Shown: positions 26,098 to 36,059 of the stretch, one piece after another | Position numbering within the stretch: the first letter of the stretch is position 1 | Layout: each line of letters starts with the position of its first letter | Origin: Actinospica durhamensis | Lineage (GTDB): Bacteria; Actinomycetota; Actinomycetes; Streptomycetales; Catenulisporaceae | NCBI RefSeq assembly: GCF_018139695.1 | Contig: NZ_JAGSOG010000008.1 | Span: 1-64,000, forward strand | Direction: 5' to 3' | DNA length: 64,000 nt | Notes under the pieces: model-generated | Seen by the model: only the letters and a program-made list of their open reading frames with translations | What the model was told of the DNA's origin: nothing | Database searches by the model: none | Made by a program: the position numbers and the translations under genes

Positions 26098-27081
26098 ATG
26101 CCGCCGCATCATGTCGCCGTTCTCGCCCTCGACGGGGTCCTGCCTCTGGACCTCGGCATCCCAGCCCGGGTGTTCAACGAGGCCCGCGAACCGGACGGGA
26201 CCCGTCTGTACTCCGTCAGCACCTGCTCCCTCGGCGGCCGCCCGGTGCGCACACACGAGGACTTCCGCATCGTCGTCGACCACGACGAGTCGGTGCTGGA
26301 GACCGCGGACACCGTCGTGCTCGCCACGCAGGAACCCGGCGAGCACCTGCTCGCGACCGGAGCGCTGCCCGAAGAACTCGCCGCGGCGCTGAAGCGGATC
26401 AGGCCACGAACCCGCATCGTGAGCCTGTGCACCTCGGCCTTCCTGCTGGGGGCGGCCGGGCTGCTGGACGGCCGGCGGGCCACCACCCACTGGGCGCTGT
26501 GTGACGCGTTGGCCCGGCTGTTTCCCGGCGTCGAGGTCGATCCGGACGTGCTGTTCGTCGACAACGGGCGCATTCTGACCTCCGCCGGCGGAGCGGCCGG
26601 CATAGACCTGTGCCTTCACCTGGTCCGGCTGGACCACGGAGCCGCAGTGGCCTCGGCCGCCGCTCGGCGCTGCGTGGTGGCGCCGTGGCGTGAGGGCGGC
26701 CAGGCGCAGTTCATCGAGCATCCGGTTCCGCAGGACACCGACCGCTCCACTTCGGCGACCCGGCAGTGGGCACTGGACCGCCTGGCTGAGCCGATCGCCC
26801 TCGAGGACATGGCCCGGCACGCGCATATGAGTGTGCGCACGTACACCCGGGGGTTCCGCAGCGAGGTGGGCAGCAGCCCACTGAAGTGGCTGGCGCAGCA
26901 GCGGCTGACGCACGCGCGCCTGCTGCTGGAATCCACCGACCTGACCGTCGCGCGGATCGCCACTGCCTGCGGCTTCGGCGACCCCGTCGCCCTGCGCAAG
27001 CACTTCTACGCGCAACTGGGCCTGTCGCCACTGGCCTACCGTCGCGCCCACAACGCGCCGAAGCCGACGGCGGCACGGTGA
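26098..27081 (+). CDS. GlxA-family AraC-type regulator (DJ-1/PfpI plus HTH)
   Basis: 327 residues. Residues 1-185 form a DJ-1/PfpI-like domain ('HHVAVLALDGVLPLDLGIPA', nucleophile-elbow position 'IVSLCTSAFLLGAAGLLDGR', 'ATTHWALCDAL', 'TSAGGAAGIDLCLHLV'). The C-terminal 110 residues carry the two AraC helix-turn-helix units ('LEDMARHAHMSVRTYTRGFR', 'VARIATACGFGDPVALRKHF', 'GLSPLAYRR'). GlxA-type regulators usually control neighbouring catabolic or redox genes. The divergent oxidoreductase is the obvious candidate, through the palindrome at 26000. Confidence 0.92.
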   Translation: MPPHHVAVLALDGVLPLDLGIPARVFNEAREPDGTRLYSVSTCSLGGRPVRTHEDFRIVVDHDESVLETADTVVLATQEPGEHLLATGALPEELAAALKRIRPRTRIVSLCTSAFLLGAAGLLDGRRATTHWALCDALARLFPGVEVDPDVLFVDNGRILTSAGGAAGIDLCLHLVRLDHGAAVASAAARRCVVAPWREGGQAQFIEHPVPQDTDRSTSATRQWALDRLAEPIALEDMARHAHMSVRTYTRGFRSEVGSSPLKWLAQQRLTHARLLLESTDLTVARIATACGFGDPVALRKHFYAQLGLSPLAYRRAHNAPKPTAAR

Positions 27082-27549
27082 CCACTCGGCCGGATCGGAG
27101 CGAGCGGCGATCGAGTGGGCGCCGCGAAACGGGGCGGAGCTGAGGAGCTGAGCGGCACGACGGAGTTGACGACGGCAGCGTGGGATATGTAGCCATGAAG
27201 AGCACGGCTTAACTCAATCAGCGGGTTCGGGGCTCGAGTCCCTGACGGCGCACCGGTTTTCTCCAGGGGCGACACCGGCTGACGGTGCGGCCGTGTCGAC
27301 TCCATTCGCAGAGCTCGGCCCTTCGGCCGTGCGCTTCGTATGCCGATTTCCGCGCGCTGGTATGCCCGTGCCACATAATTGCATTCGGTTCATCGAGCTC
27401 CCGGCAGAACTGCCGCGCTTCCGCGCGAAGATCGATGGGGTCAATCACAGGTGACTGCGGTTGAAGATCCCATGGTTACCATTGATCAAAGCCCTGAGTC
27501 ATGATATTGTCACTCCGCTTCTGTGCATGCTGATACACATGGAGGTATC
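27082..27549. other. Intergenic region containing the tRNA-Lys 3' copy
   Basis: Apart from the 39-bp tRNA-derived repeat at 27216-27254, no gene-like frame is seen. GC content drops locally around 27455-27540, next to the promoter and ribosome binding site of the small secreted protein at 27550. This is the presumed right end of the island. Confidence 0.5.
27216..27254 (+). repeat. tRNA-Lys 3'-half copy, putative attR core
   Basis: 37 of 39 bases match 202-240, covering half the anticodon arm, the T arm and the 3' acceptor strand. Upstream sequence does not form the 5' half of a tRNA, so this is not a functional tRNA gene. Its orientation equals that of the real tRNA, as expected for an attL/attR pair spanning about 27 kb. 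Confidence 0.75.
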
Positions 27550-27975
27550 ATGGCTCATCGTTTCGCACGGGCGACTGTGGGGGCCGCGACTCTGGGGCTC
27601 GGGTTGGTCGGCACTGCGGGGATTGCGGCCGCGGTCACGGTCCATCCACTGACCGCGTCCAACTGCGGTACCCAGTACAACTATGCGACCTGCATCTACA
27701 TCCAAGGTTCCGGCCCGTACGTGTCGTACTGGCAGGCGACGAGTGTCGATCAGGTGGGCACGCTGGAGACTCGTTTCGTCTCGCTCGACGGACCCAACGG
27801 ATTCCACGTGTGCTCCGGAAACCTCGTGAAGCTCTCCGGGATCTACACGGAATCGGCCTGCACGGGATCGCCGGACAAGAACGAACCCACCGGCACCTAC
27901 TGTGCCCGCACCTACGTGTACGGCAACGGCAGCGGCTACTTCACCGACGGAACCGACTGCACCGACGTTTCATAG
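27550..27975 (+). CDS. Small secreted six-cysteine protein
   Basis: 141 residues from the ATG at 27550 with GGAGG five bases upstream. A Sec signal peptide ('RATVGAATLGLGLVGTAGIA', cut after AAA) leaves about 113 residues with six cysteines, probably three disulfides, in 'NCGTQYNYATC', 'FHVCSG', 'SACTGS', 'YCARTY' and 'DCTDVS'. No family is recognised. The pattern resembles small exported beta-rich proteins of streptomycetes. The ABC transporter genes start 63 bases downstream on the same strand, so co-transcription is possible. Confidence 0.75.
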   Translation: MAHRFARATVGAATLGLGLVGTAGIAAAVTVHPLTASNCGTQYNYATCIYIQGSGPYVSYWQATSVDQVGTLETRFVSLDGPNGFHVCSGNLVKLSGIYTESACTGSPDKNEPTGTYCARTYVYGNGSGYFTDGTDCTDVS

Positions 27976-28038
27976 CCCACCGGGGCCGGTCGGCGCGTGT
28001 GGCCCCGCTCCGTTCGACGCGAGGACTGGACAGGAACC

Positions 28039-28944
28039 ATGAGCGGACCGCCCGTCGCGCTGGCGCGCGAGCTTTCGAAGTCCTTCGGGCGCACCAGGGC
28101 GTTGGACGGGTGCACTCTGGAGATCCCGGCCGAAGGCATCGTGGGACTGCTGGGCCAGAACGGCGCCGGAAAGACCACGCTCATGCGCGTCCTCGCCGGC
28201 CTGGTGCGTCCGGACGCGGGTAGTGCGACGGTGTGCGGGCACAGACCCGGCACGACCGCTGCGGCCAGGCGCATCGGCGTCACGATCGAGGGGCCTGCCT
28301 TCTATCCGTGGCTCAATGCCCGACGCAACCTGCTGGCCGCGCATCGTTCCTGGGGCCGCGACCTGGACAGGGGCGCCATCGAGTCCGCGCTGCGGCGCAC
28401 CGGCATCGAGGAGATCGCCGGCCGCCGAGCAGGTACCTACTCCCAGGGTCAACGCCAGCGCCTGGCTCTGGCCGTCGCCATCGCCCACGAGCCCGACCTG
28501 CTGATCCTGGACGAACCCGGCAACGGCCTGGACCCGGACGGCATCGCCGACCTGCGTGCGCTGCTGCTCGCCGAGCGCGAGCGTGGCGCCACCGTGCTCA
28601 TCTCCAGCCACCTGCTCGCCGAACTCGAAGGGTTCTGCGACACGGTCGTCATGATGCACCGCGGCAGGGTGCTCGGATCCCGACCGGTGCGGCAGCCCGA
28701 CCACGAGCGCTCCTTCGTCGTGGAACTCGCCTCCGCCGACGTGGGCGCCGCGGCTGCCGCCTTCGAGCGCTCAGGGCACCGCGTGAGCGGCGGAGGCGGT
28801 ACCCGCCTGCACGTCGAGATCGACTCCGGGCAGGCGGTCGTACGGGTGCTCTCGACCGCGGGGATCGCGCCCGAGTCGGTGGCGCCGCGCCGAGAGAGCC
28901 TGGAGGCGTTCTACTTCGCCAGCTTGAAGGAGGCCGGGGAATGA
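28039..28944 (+). CDS. ABC transporter ATPase (ABC-2 exporter type)
   Basis: 301 residues. Walker A 'GQNGAGKTTLMRVLAGL', Q-loop region 'RRIGVTIEGPAFYPWL', signature 'YSQGQRQRLALA' (SQGQ in place of SGGQ), Walker B 'LLILDEPGNGLDP' and switch 'VLISSHLLAEL' are present. It resembles BcrA/CcmA-like ATPases of bacteriocin, antibiotic or Na+ exporters. It overlaps the permease start by ATGA at 28941, so they form one unit. Substrate unknown. Confidence 0.92.
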   Translation: MSGPPVALARELSKSFGRTRALDGCTLEIPAEGIVGLLGQNGAGKTTLMRVLAGLVRPDAGSATVCGHRPGTTAAARRIGVTIEGPAFYPWLNARRNLLAAHRSWGRDLDRGAIESALRRTGIEEIAGRRAGTYSQGQRQRLALAVAIAHEPDLLILDEPGNGLDPDGIADLRALLLAERERGATVLISSHLLAELEGFCDTVVMMHRGRVLGSRPVRQPDHERSFVVELASADVGAAAAAFERSGHRVSGGGGTRLHVEIDSGQAVVRVLSTAGIAPESVAPRRESLEAFYFASLKEAGE

Positions 28945-29942
28945 GGCACATGCTGTCCGCGGAGATGCTCAAACTGCGGCGTCCGCTCAGTCTCGCGGTA
29001 CTCCTGCTCGCCGCGGTCTTCGCCGGGTTCGCGATCCACGCCGAGCAGAGCGCCGGACGCAGCGCGATGGCGGCCGTGGCCGGCGCGCCGTCCGAACTGG
29101 CCTCCATCGAGACCGGCACGGTGACGATCGGCTCCGGCGCCGACGCCGTCTCGTGCACGTACGGCCGGCGCTACCCGGCCGGATCCGTGTGCGATCAGGA
29201 GCTGTCCGGGGTCATTTCGTCGAACGCGAAGATCCTGCTCAACTACGAGCAGACGCAGAACGCCGCGCACCTGGAACAGAGCCCGCTCGGGGTCGGGGTA
29301 CAAGCCGGCGCGGTCATGACCTCGATGCTGGGCTTCCTGCTCGTCATGCTGCTCGCGGCCGGGCACGTCGGGGGCGAGTGGACCCACCGAACGGCGCGCA
29401 CGATGCTGGCCGGCCAGCCCCGCAGGGTGCTCGCCATCGCCGTCAAGGCACTGAGCCTCTGGTTGGTGTGCGTTGCGGGGATGGCGGTCATCTGGCTGGA
29501 ACTCGCCGTCTTCGCCTGGTTCTACCGGGAGAATGCGCCCATACCCCTGGACTCGCAGCCCGCGTTCAACACGATGGCAGGGCTGATCGTGGTGGGTAAG
29601 GCGTGCGTCGTCCTCGCGGTCTACGCGCTGCTCGGCAGCGCGCTCGCCGCCGTCACCCGCGGGGTGCTCGGTGCGGTGGTCACGGGCCTGTCGGTCGGAT
29701 TCGGCTCCGTGGCCGTCGGGTACTTCCTGCCCGGCGTATCGGCGATCGCCTTCACCCGCTGGGTCACCGGCTATATGGGGCTGGCCTCGCCTCGGATGAT
29801 CGGAACCACCTCGTATTGGATCACCGCGGCCCAGTTCGGAGTCTCCACCGTGGGCGAGGGCCTGCTCGGCCTGGCGGTGATCGCCGGCATCAGCGTCCTC
29901 GTCGGCGGGTATCTCTTCCATCGCGCGGACGTTCTCGTCTGA
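28941..29942 (+). CDS. ABC-2 type permease subunit
   Basis: 333 residues. It begins with a short cytoplasmic 'SAEMLKLRRPLSL' typical of ABC-2 permeases, then a first helix ('LAVLLLAAVFAGFAI'), an external loop of about 100 residues with two cysteines ('VSCTYGRRYPAGSVC'), and five further helices ('MTSMLGFLLVMLLAAG', 'LSLWLVCVAGMAVIWLEL', 'IVVGKACVVLAVYALLGSAL', 'GVLGAVVTGLSVGFGSVAVG', 'GLLGLAVIAGISVLVGGYLF'). It is translationally coupled to the ATPase. The large loop is unusual and may face the partner or substrate outside. Confidence 0.88.
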   Translation: MRHMLSAEMLKLRRPLSLAVLLLAAVFAGFAIHAEQSAGRSAMAAVAGAPSELASIETGTVTIGSGADAVSCTYGRRYPAGSVCDQELSGVISSNAKILLNYEQTQNAAHLEQSPLGVGVQAGAVMTSMLGFLLVMLLAAGHVGGEWTHRTARTMLAGQPRRVLAIAVKALSLWLVCVAGMAVIWLELAVFAWFYRENAPIPLDSQPAFNTMAGLIVVGKACVVLAVYALLGSALAAVTRGVLGAVVTGLSVGFGSVAVGYFLPGVSAIAFTRWVTGYMGLASPRMIGTTSYWITAAQFGVSTVGEGLLGLAVIAGISVLVGGYLFHRADVLV

Positions 29943-30246
29943 AGTCCACCACGGTCGAGCGCGCGAATAAGCCCGATCAGCTGATTCTCGCTGAGATCAG
30001 CTCGCTTAGCTTCGACGAATCTTTGATGTATTTCATCCGCCTTGAGCCGCGCGGCAACCTCTTCGTTGCTGCGCGCCCATTTCTTCAGGTGTGCCCCGGC
30101 GGAGTGCCATTCTTCGTGAAGTCGCAGGTAAAGGGCGTGGCCGAGTGCTCGACCAGCACGGATACCCGCCGAACGCCGTTATCGACGACGTCGCCGGGGA
30201 GAGAGATGGGGACCTGCGGGATCCGGTCAGGGAGGTCATCGCACCG
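29943..30246. other. Intergenic region between convergent genes, nothing recognised
   Basis: About 300 bases between the permease and glycosyltransferase stops. No convincing frame or strong hairpin is visible. ATCAGCT occurs twice near 29978-30003, too short to interpret. Confidence 0.4.
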
Positions 30247-31239
30247 CTACGCGTCGAGGCGGACCTCTTCGCGGGCGTCCAGGCGGACCCCTTCTCGGAC
30301 GACCCCGTAGTGCATCTCCTTGAGCCGCTCCAGGGTCTCCTCCTGCAGGATCCGGTTCGTCCGCAGAAGATCGGCGATGACCGCAAGCGCGAACGACAGC
30401 GCCGCGGCCACGAGCAGGAAGATCCCGAGCATGAGCGACTGCAGGTGGTTGCCGCCGGAGTCGGTCGCGATCAGGATCGCGTACCGGATGAACGGGATCA
30501 GGCCGACGACGCCGAAGAAGATGCCGAGCCCGGCGAAGAAGGCGAACGGCTTGAACATGAAGTAGCTGCGGGCGATCGCCTTGCCGGACTGCAGCATGTG
30601 CTCGCCCATCGAGCTGAACAGGCGCGACTCGCGGGTTTTCGCGTTCGTGGTGATCGGGACGCTGGCGATCTTCATGCGCTTGTTGCCGGCCTGGATGATC
30701 GTCTCCATGCAGTAGCTGAACTGCGTGACGACGTTGAGCTTGATCAGGGCGTCCCGGCTGTAGGCCCGGAACCCGGAGGCGGCGTCCGGCAGATCCGTCT
30801 CGGCCGCGATGTTGACGACCTTGCTGCCGAACCGCTGCATCCGCTTCTTGAACGGCGAGAAGTGCTCGATCAGGTGCGTCTGGCGGTCGCCGATCGCGAT
30901 GTCGGCTTCTCCGGCGAGGAGGGGAGCGAGCAGCGCCGGGATCATCGCCTGCGGGTACTGGTTGTCGCCGTCGGTGTTGACCACGATGTCGGCGCCCTGG
31001 CTCAGCGCGTAGTGAACGCCGTCGCGGAACGAGCGGGCGAGGCCCTGGTTGCGGACGTGGTGCACGAAGTGCGTGACGCCGTGCTCACGGGCGACCTCGA
31101 CGGTGCGGTCGGTGGAGCCGTCGTCGATGATGAGCACGTGCAGCTCGTCGACACCGGGGATCGACTTCGGAATGCTGCCGAGAACGGCGGGAAGCGTCGC
31201 CTCCTCGTTGAGGCACGGGACCTGGACGAAGACCTTCAC
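30247..31239 (-). CDS. Membrane-bound family 2 glycosyltransferase
   Basis: 330 residues from the GTG at 31239, preferred because GAAAGG lies six bases upstream and homologous proteins start 'KVFVQVPCLNEE'; an ATG at 31326 is possible. The GT-A fold has 'VLIIDDGSTDRTVEVA' (nucleotide-sugar site), 'ADIVVNTDGDNQYP' (DxD) and 'AIGDRQTHLIEHFSPFKKRM'. Two C-terminal membrane helices ('FAFFAGLGIFFGVVGLIPFI', 'LGIFLLVAAALSFALAVIAD') suggest a polyprenyl-phosphate sugar transferase of the dolichyl-phosphate-mannose-synthase type. The last residues contain a small duplication, 'VRLDAREEVRLDA'. A role in cell-wall glycan or protein glycosylation is inferred. Confidence 0.9.
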   Translation of the reverse strand: MKVFVQVPCLNEEATLPAVLGSIPKSIPGVDELHVLIIDDGSTDRTVEVAREHGVTHFVHHVRNQGLARSFRDGVHYALSQGADIVVNTDGDNQYPQAMIPALLAPLLAGEADIAIGDRQTHLIEHFSPFKKRMQRFGSKVVNIAAETDLPDAASGFRAYSRDALIKLNVVTQFSYCMETIIQAGNKRMKIASVPITTNAKTRESRLFSSMGEHMLQSGKAIARSYFMFKPFAFFAGLGIFFGVVGLIPFIRYAILIATDSGGNHLQSLMLGIFLLVAAALSFALAVIADLLRTNRILQEETLERLKEMHYGVVREGVRLDAREEVRLDA

Positions 31240-31800
31240 AACGACCTTTCGGATGTTCGGATCGGACGGGTCCGGCCGGTGCAGGTCAGGCCGTCGCGAA
31301 GTTGGCTCAAGGGACGGCGACACCATCGACAGAGCCCCCCATCGACGATGACCTGACCGCGCGAGGACGATGACAGGATCGCACATCTCCCCGACCGTGG
31401 CGAGATCATGCCTGCGCGATCGGACGGTCACGACCAGGCATTCCTTCAGCGACCGCCGCCGAAGGCGCCACTTTTTGGCACCGGATCGTGACGCCGGGCA
31501 CGCCGGTGTGCCGACGCGGGAACCCGTGTGCCGGGGCAAGGCCTCGCCGGCATGAAGATCGGCATCCGAGCCGTCGCGCGACCCGCCGGGCTCACCGGGC
31601 TCCCGGCCGGGCTGTGGGAGCCGAAATGCGAATGGATGCGGATTTCGCCCCACGAATCTGTTTATCGAACCCTGACTTCCGGCCGGTTCCGCGGGCTCAA
31701 TCGGAGGCCGCATCCCGAGAACCTTCGGCGTCCTGGCTGTCGAAATGACCGTTTTGAGTGGTAATTTCGAATTTCCGAGATGGGCATCGTTATGCAGTTC
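31240..31800. other. Intergenic region, nothing recognised
   Basis: Frames here lack coding character. The right end (31745-31800) is clearly less GC-rich than its surroundings and could hold termination signals of the gene at 31801. Confidence 0.4.
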
Positions 31801-33084
31801 TCAGTAGCGTGTGCGGCTTTTGGGTAGAAGCCGCCAGAGAGCCGTTGACGTGATGACGCCCACGGCTAGGACGAGGCTGCTGGTATACCAGTCCGCGGTG
31901 GCGCTGGTGGAGTTCGCACCGGGCCCGTGTGCGGCGAAAGCGATCGCCGTGAATGTGCTGGCCACAGCCGTGAGCAGTGCACCGGTGTGCAGTGGGCCAC
32001 GCAGGTGCCGCAGACGTTTGAGGCTCCAGTATCCGAAGAGGAGCAGGCACGCCCCGGCGGCGATCGCGGAATCGGTGTCGGTGGTGTACCGCACGGCTGG
32101 GGCGTCCGCGGTGGCGTAGGTCCTCGAGCCCACGGTGATCGATGCCACGGTGCTGCCTCCGCCGCCCTGGATGACGGCGGAGACGGTCTGGGCCGTCTGG
32201 ATCGCGGCCGGGAGGCTCGGACCGGGACCGAAATAGGCGTCGGCGAGGAAACTCGGGATGGGATAGTCCGGGGCGGGGCTGCCGGAGCCTTCTGCGGCGT
32301 CAAGCTGGAATTCCAAGCTGACACTTGACGCAGCGTTGCTGTCGGGCTCCGTGTAGTCGATCTGAGGCGTGAGGTCGGTGAGCAGGCACCAGGTGTCGGC
32401 CGATGACGAGCCGAACTCGTAGAGTGTGCAGTGCTTCGCGGAGGTGGACGCGAGGGCCGCGGCGTGATCGGCGGCCCGTACGCGTACGGTGTTGTAGAGC
32501 CCGAACGCGCTTGCGCCGGCCGCGCAGAGGACGAGGATCGTCAGTGTCGCGCGCGCGGCCCGCCGTATCGGTTTCCACGTGTCGGTCGGGCTGCCCGATC
32601 GTTGCAGGATGGCCAGGTCTGCGTAGCTGAGGCGGTCGTGGGGATATGCGCGCTCCCAGCGGCCCCTGAGCGTTTCCAGGTCGGTGCGGAACTTTTCCAT
32701 GGATGCGCCGTTGCGGCCTATCAACCCTGGAAGCACCGGGAGGGTACTGCCGTCTTGCAGGATGACTCGTGCGTACAGTCCGGCGCTCTTACCGGACCTG
32801 GCTTCGGTGGTGATGCCGGCTATCGAAGTCCAGGAGACCTTGCGGCGTATGACGTAGCAGTAGCGGGTGGTGAGTCCCGTCGCGGACGCCGTGGTCGAGG
32901 ATCCCCAGAGGTAGAGCACCATGAGCAGGAGAAAAGGCGCGAAGAAGATGAGCTGGGTGAAATCGTGGCGAGCGCTCAGGAACCCGGTTCTGTTCAGCGC
33001 GGACGTGCCGAGCATCACCGCGGCCGCGGGGCCGATGGAGCCCCACCGGACGGCGGCCGGGTAGCTGAAGCGGACCGATTCCAT
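31801..33084 (-). CDS. Membrane protein with a PH-like N-terminal domain
   Basis: 427 residues. Two N-terminal helices ('IGPAAAVMLGTSAL', 'LIFFAPFLLLMVLYLWG') are followed by a bacterial-PH-like beta-domain ('TRYCYVIRRKVSWTSIAGIT', 'LYARVILQDGSTLPVLP'). A third helix ('ARATLTILVLCAAGASAFGL') leads to an external domain of about 150 residues with two cysteines ('KHCTLYEFGSSSADTWCLLT'). Three more C-terminal helices follow. The layout suggests an envelope protein with both cytosolic and extracytoplasmic parts. I do not recognise a named family. The nearby glycosyltransferase and beta-glucosidase are transcribed in the same direction but separated by gaps. Confidence 0.7.
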   Translation of the reverse strand: MESVRFSYPAAVRWGSIGPAAAVMLGTSALNRTGFLSARHDFTQLIFFAPFLLLMVLYLWGSSTTASATGLTTRYCYVIRRKVSWTSIAGITTEARSGKSAGLYARVILQDGSTLPVLPGLIGRNGASMEKFRTDLETLRGRWERAYPHDRLSYADLAILQRSGSPTDTWKPIRRAARATLTILVLCAAGASAFGLYNTVRVRAADHAAALASTSAKHCTLYEFGSSSADTWCLLTDLTPQIDYTEPDSNAASSVSLEFQLDAAEGSGSPAPDYPIPSFLADAYFGPGPSLPAAIQTAQTVSAVIQGGGGSTVASITVGSRTYATADAPAVRYTTDTDSAIAAGACLLLFGYWSLKRLRHLRGPLHTGALLTAVASTFTAIAFAAHGPGANSTSATADWYTSSLVLAVGVITSTALWRLLPKSRTRY

Positions 33085-33183
33085 GATGGTGAATATAGTC
33101 CGCCTGATAGTCCGCCTGAGGAGCAGTCACCCAGGGGTACAGCTCGTCGACACGCGCCGACCCCTGCGCTTCGACGTCGCGGG

Positions 33184-34599
<1,416 letters not shown>

Positions 34600-34904
34600 G
34601 ACGTCGTCTACCTCTCCGTCGGCGACAGGCGTCGCGCGATTCCCTTAAGACACCTGATCCGGCTGAGCCGAAGCCCGATACTCCTGCCGCACACCCTGAC
34701 CATGCCGCGCTCTCCACGCGGCGGCATGACGGGTTCCTGGTGGAGTACCCGGCGCGTCGCCGCCAAGACCTCGGCAAGGCCTCCGCGTGTGGTCGGGTTC
34801 GGCGGTTCGCCGGGCCTGGCCAGCAGGCGCGACGGCCCCCAAGATCATACCGATTCTCCCACCACACCAACCCGCGAGGCGCCGTCCGCGTGCCGACAGC
34901 GGTG
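34600..34904. other. Upstream region of the GH1 gene, nothing recognised
   Basis: Should contain the GH1 promoter. I looked for a LacI-type palindrome like that at 63194 and did not find one. Confidence 0.35.
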
Positions 34905-34937
34905 ATCCGGCCCACGCTCAACGAGCGTGGGCCGGAT
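34905..34937. terminator. Strong hairpin terminator
   Basis: ATCCGGCCCACGCTC (34905-34919) pairs perfectly with 34923-34937 over 15 bp with a 3-base loop. It lies 85 bases past the stop of the minus-strand gene at 35022 and would end the sigma-factor operon. Between it and that gene, two 21-bp direct copies (34952-34972 and 34973-34993, two differences) precede a third partial copy. Confidence 0.75.
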
Positions 34938-35021
34938 CGCCGTGCGGACGTTCACGAGGTATGGGCCCAGTCGCACGAGGTCTGGGCTCAGTCGGCCGCG
35001 AAGTGGGCCGACCCGGCAGGC

Positions 35022-36059
35022 TTATCGGTAGACGTTGACGGTCCAGTCCTCCGGGTTGGTGCCGTACCAGACGGCTCCGTTCAGCAGGCTCGCGGCGGCG
35101 GCCACAGTGGCCGGGTCGTGCGAGTTGAGGTAGGCGTCGACGAACAAGCCGTCGCAGTCCTCGCCGAGGAAGGTCGTGGTCTCGGGCGAGGAGGCGGTGC
35201 CGGTGCTGGGGAAAGCGCACTTGGCGACCGTCCCGCCGGCCGGAACCGAGCCGGCCGGGTAGACGGCGATGGTGAGGATGGAGGTGCTTGCGGGCGCCCT
35301 GAGCGTGATCGTCGCCTGCTTCAAGCTCCCGTCGGCGTTGAAGGTCAGGGAAGCCGCCTTGCCGAGGGTGAAGCCGGCGGCCGTGGGCAGGGCGATGGGC
35401 ATGCGGACCGCGGTCGAGCCGAAGTGCACCGCGTCGGCGATCTCCGCCAACTCGGTCTTGCTCGCCGTGGCCTGGTCGAACATCAGGTCGGCCCAGCCGT
35501 TCGGCGAGTACCGCCAGGACAGTCCGTTCGGAACGCCGGAGAGGTGGCCGAGGCTGCCGGCCTCGTCCCAGTAGGCCGTGTCGCCGTTCACATCAGGGGC
35601 CCGCGGGTAGCCCATCGCCGGGTCGGGTCCGGAGTCGAGGAGCGTCACGGTGAAGACGGTGCTGGTGCTCTCGTCGGTCGCCTCGATCTGCTGCAAGCCC
35701 GAGTCGGAGACGCTGACGCTCGTGGCCACCAGCGGCGAGGCCAACTTGCCGAAATACCCGTCCACGGTCAGCGGATCGGTGCCGGCGACGGACCGGTGTT
35801 CCGTCGGAGCGGCCGAAGAGGTCAGACCCATGCCGGTCGAGGTGGCCGGGGCGATGGCGGCGGCGCCCCCGGTCAGCGTGAAACCGAGCCCGGTGGCCAG
35901 GCCCAGCACGGCCAGCGTGGTGCCCGCCCCCGCGGTTCGGCGGCGAAGCCTGATCCGCTGCGCCTGCCCGATCGCGCGGTGGGGATCGATCGTGCCTACC
36001 GGGGCCGCGTCGTCGGCGATGCTGCTCAGCTGTTCGCCGAGCAGATTGTCAAAGTCCAT
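35022..36059 (-). CDS. Membrane-anchored protein coupled to a SigE-family sigma factor
   Basis: 345 residues from the ATG at 36059, which lies inside the end of the sigma gene (11-base overlap). A cytosolic N-terminus of about 45 residues ('MDFDNLLGEQLSSIADDAAP', 'DPHRAIGQAQRIRLRRRTAG') precedes one transmembrane helix ('TLAVLGLATGLGFTLTGGAA') and a large extracytoplasmic domain with two late cysteines ('AKCAFPS', 'EDCDGLF'). The position and topology fit a one-pass anti-sigma-like or signal-receiving partner. No zinc-binding HxxxCxxC anti-sigma motif is present, so the role is inferred from coupling only. Confidence 0.7.
   Translation of the reverse strand: MDFDNLLGEQLSSIADDAAPVGTIDPHRAIGQAQRIRLRRRTAGAGTTLAVLGLATGLGFTLTGGAAAIAPATSTGMGLTSSAAPTEHRSVAGTDPLTVDGYFGKLASPLVATSVSVSDSGLQQIEATDESTSTVFTVTLLDSGPDPAMGYPRAPDVNGDTAYWDEAGSLGHLSGVPNGLSWRYSPNGWADLMFDQATASKTELAEIADAVHFGSTAVRMPIALPTAAGFTLGKAASLTFNADGSLKQATITLRAPASTSILTIAVYPAGSVPAGGTVAKCAFPSTGTASSPETTTFLGEDCDGLFVDAYLNSHDPATVAAAASLLNGAVWYGTNPEDWTVNVYR

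Noticed and set aside
27523-27549. Upstream ATG for the small secreted protein
   Set aside because: The start at 27550 has GGAGG at the right distance and begins the signal peptide directly; the earlier ATG has neither.
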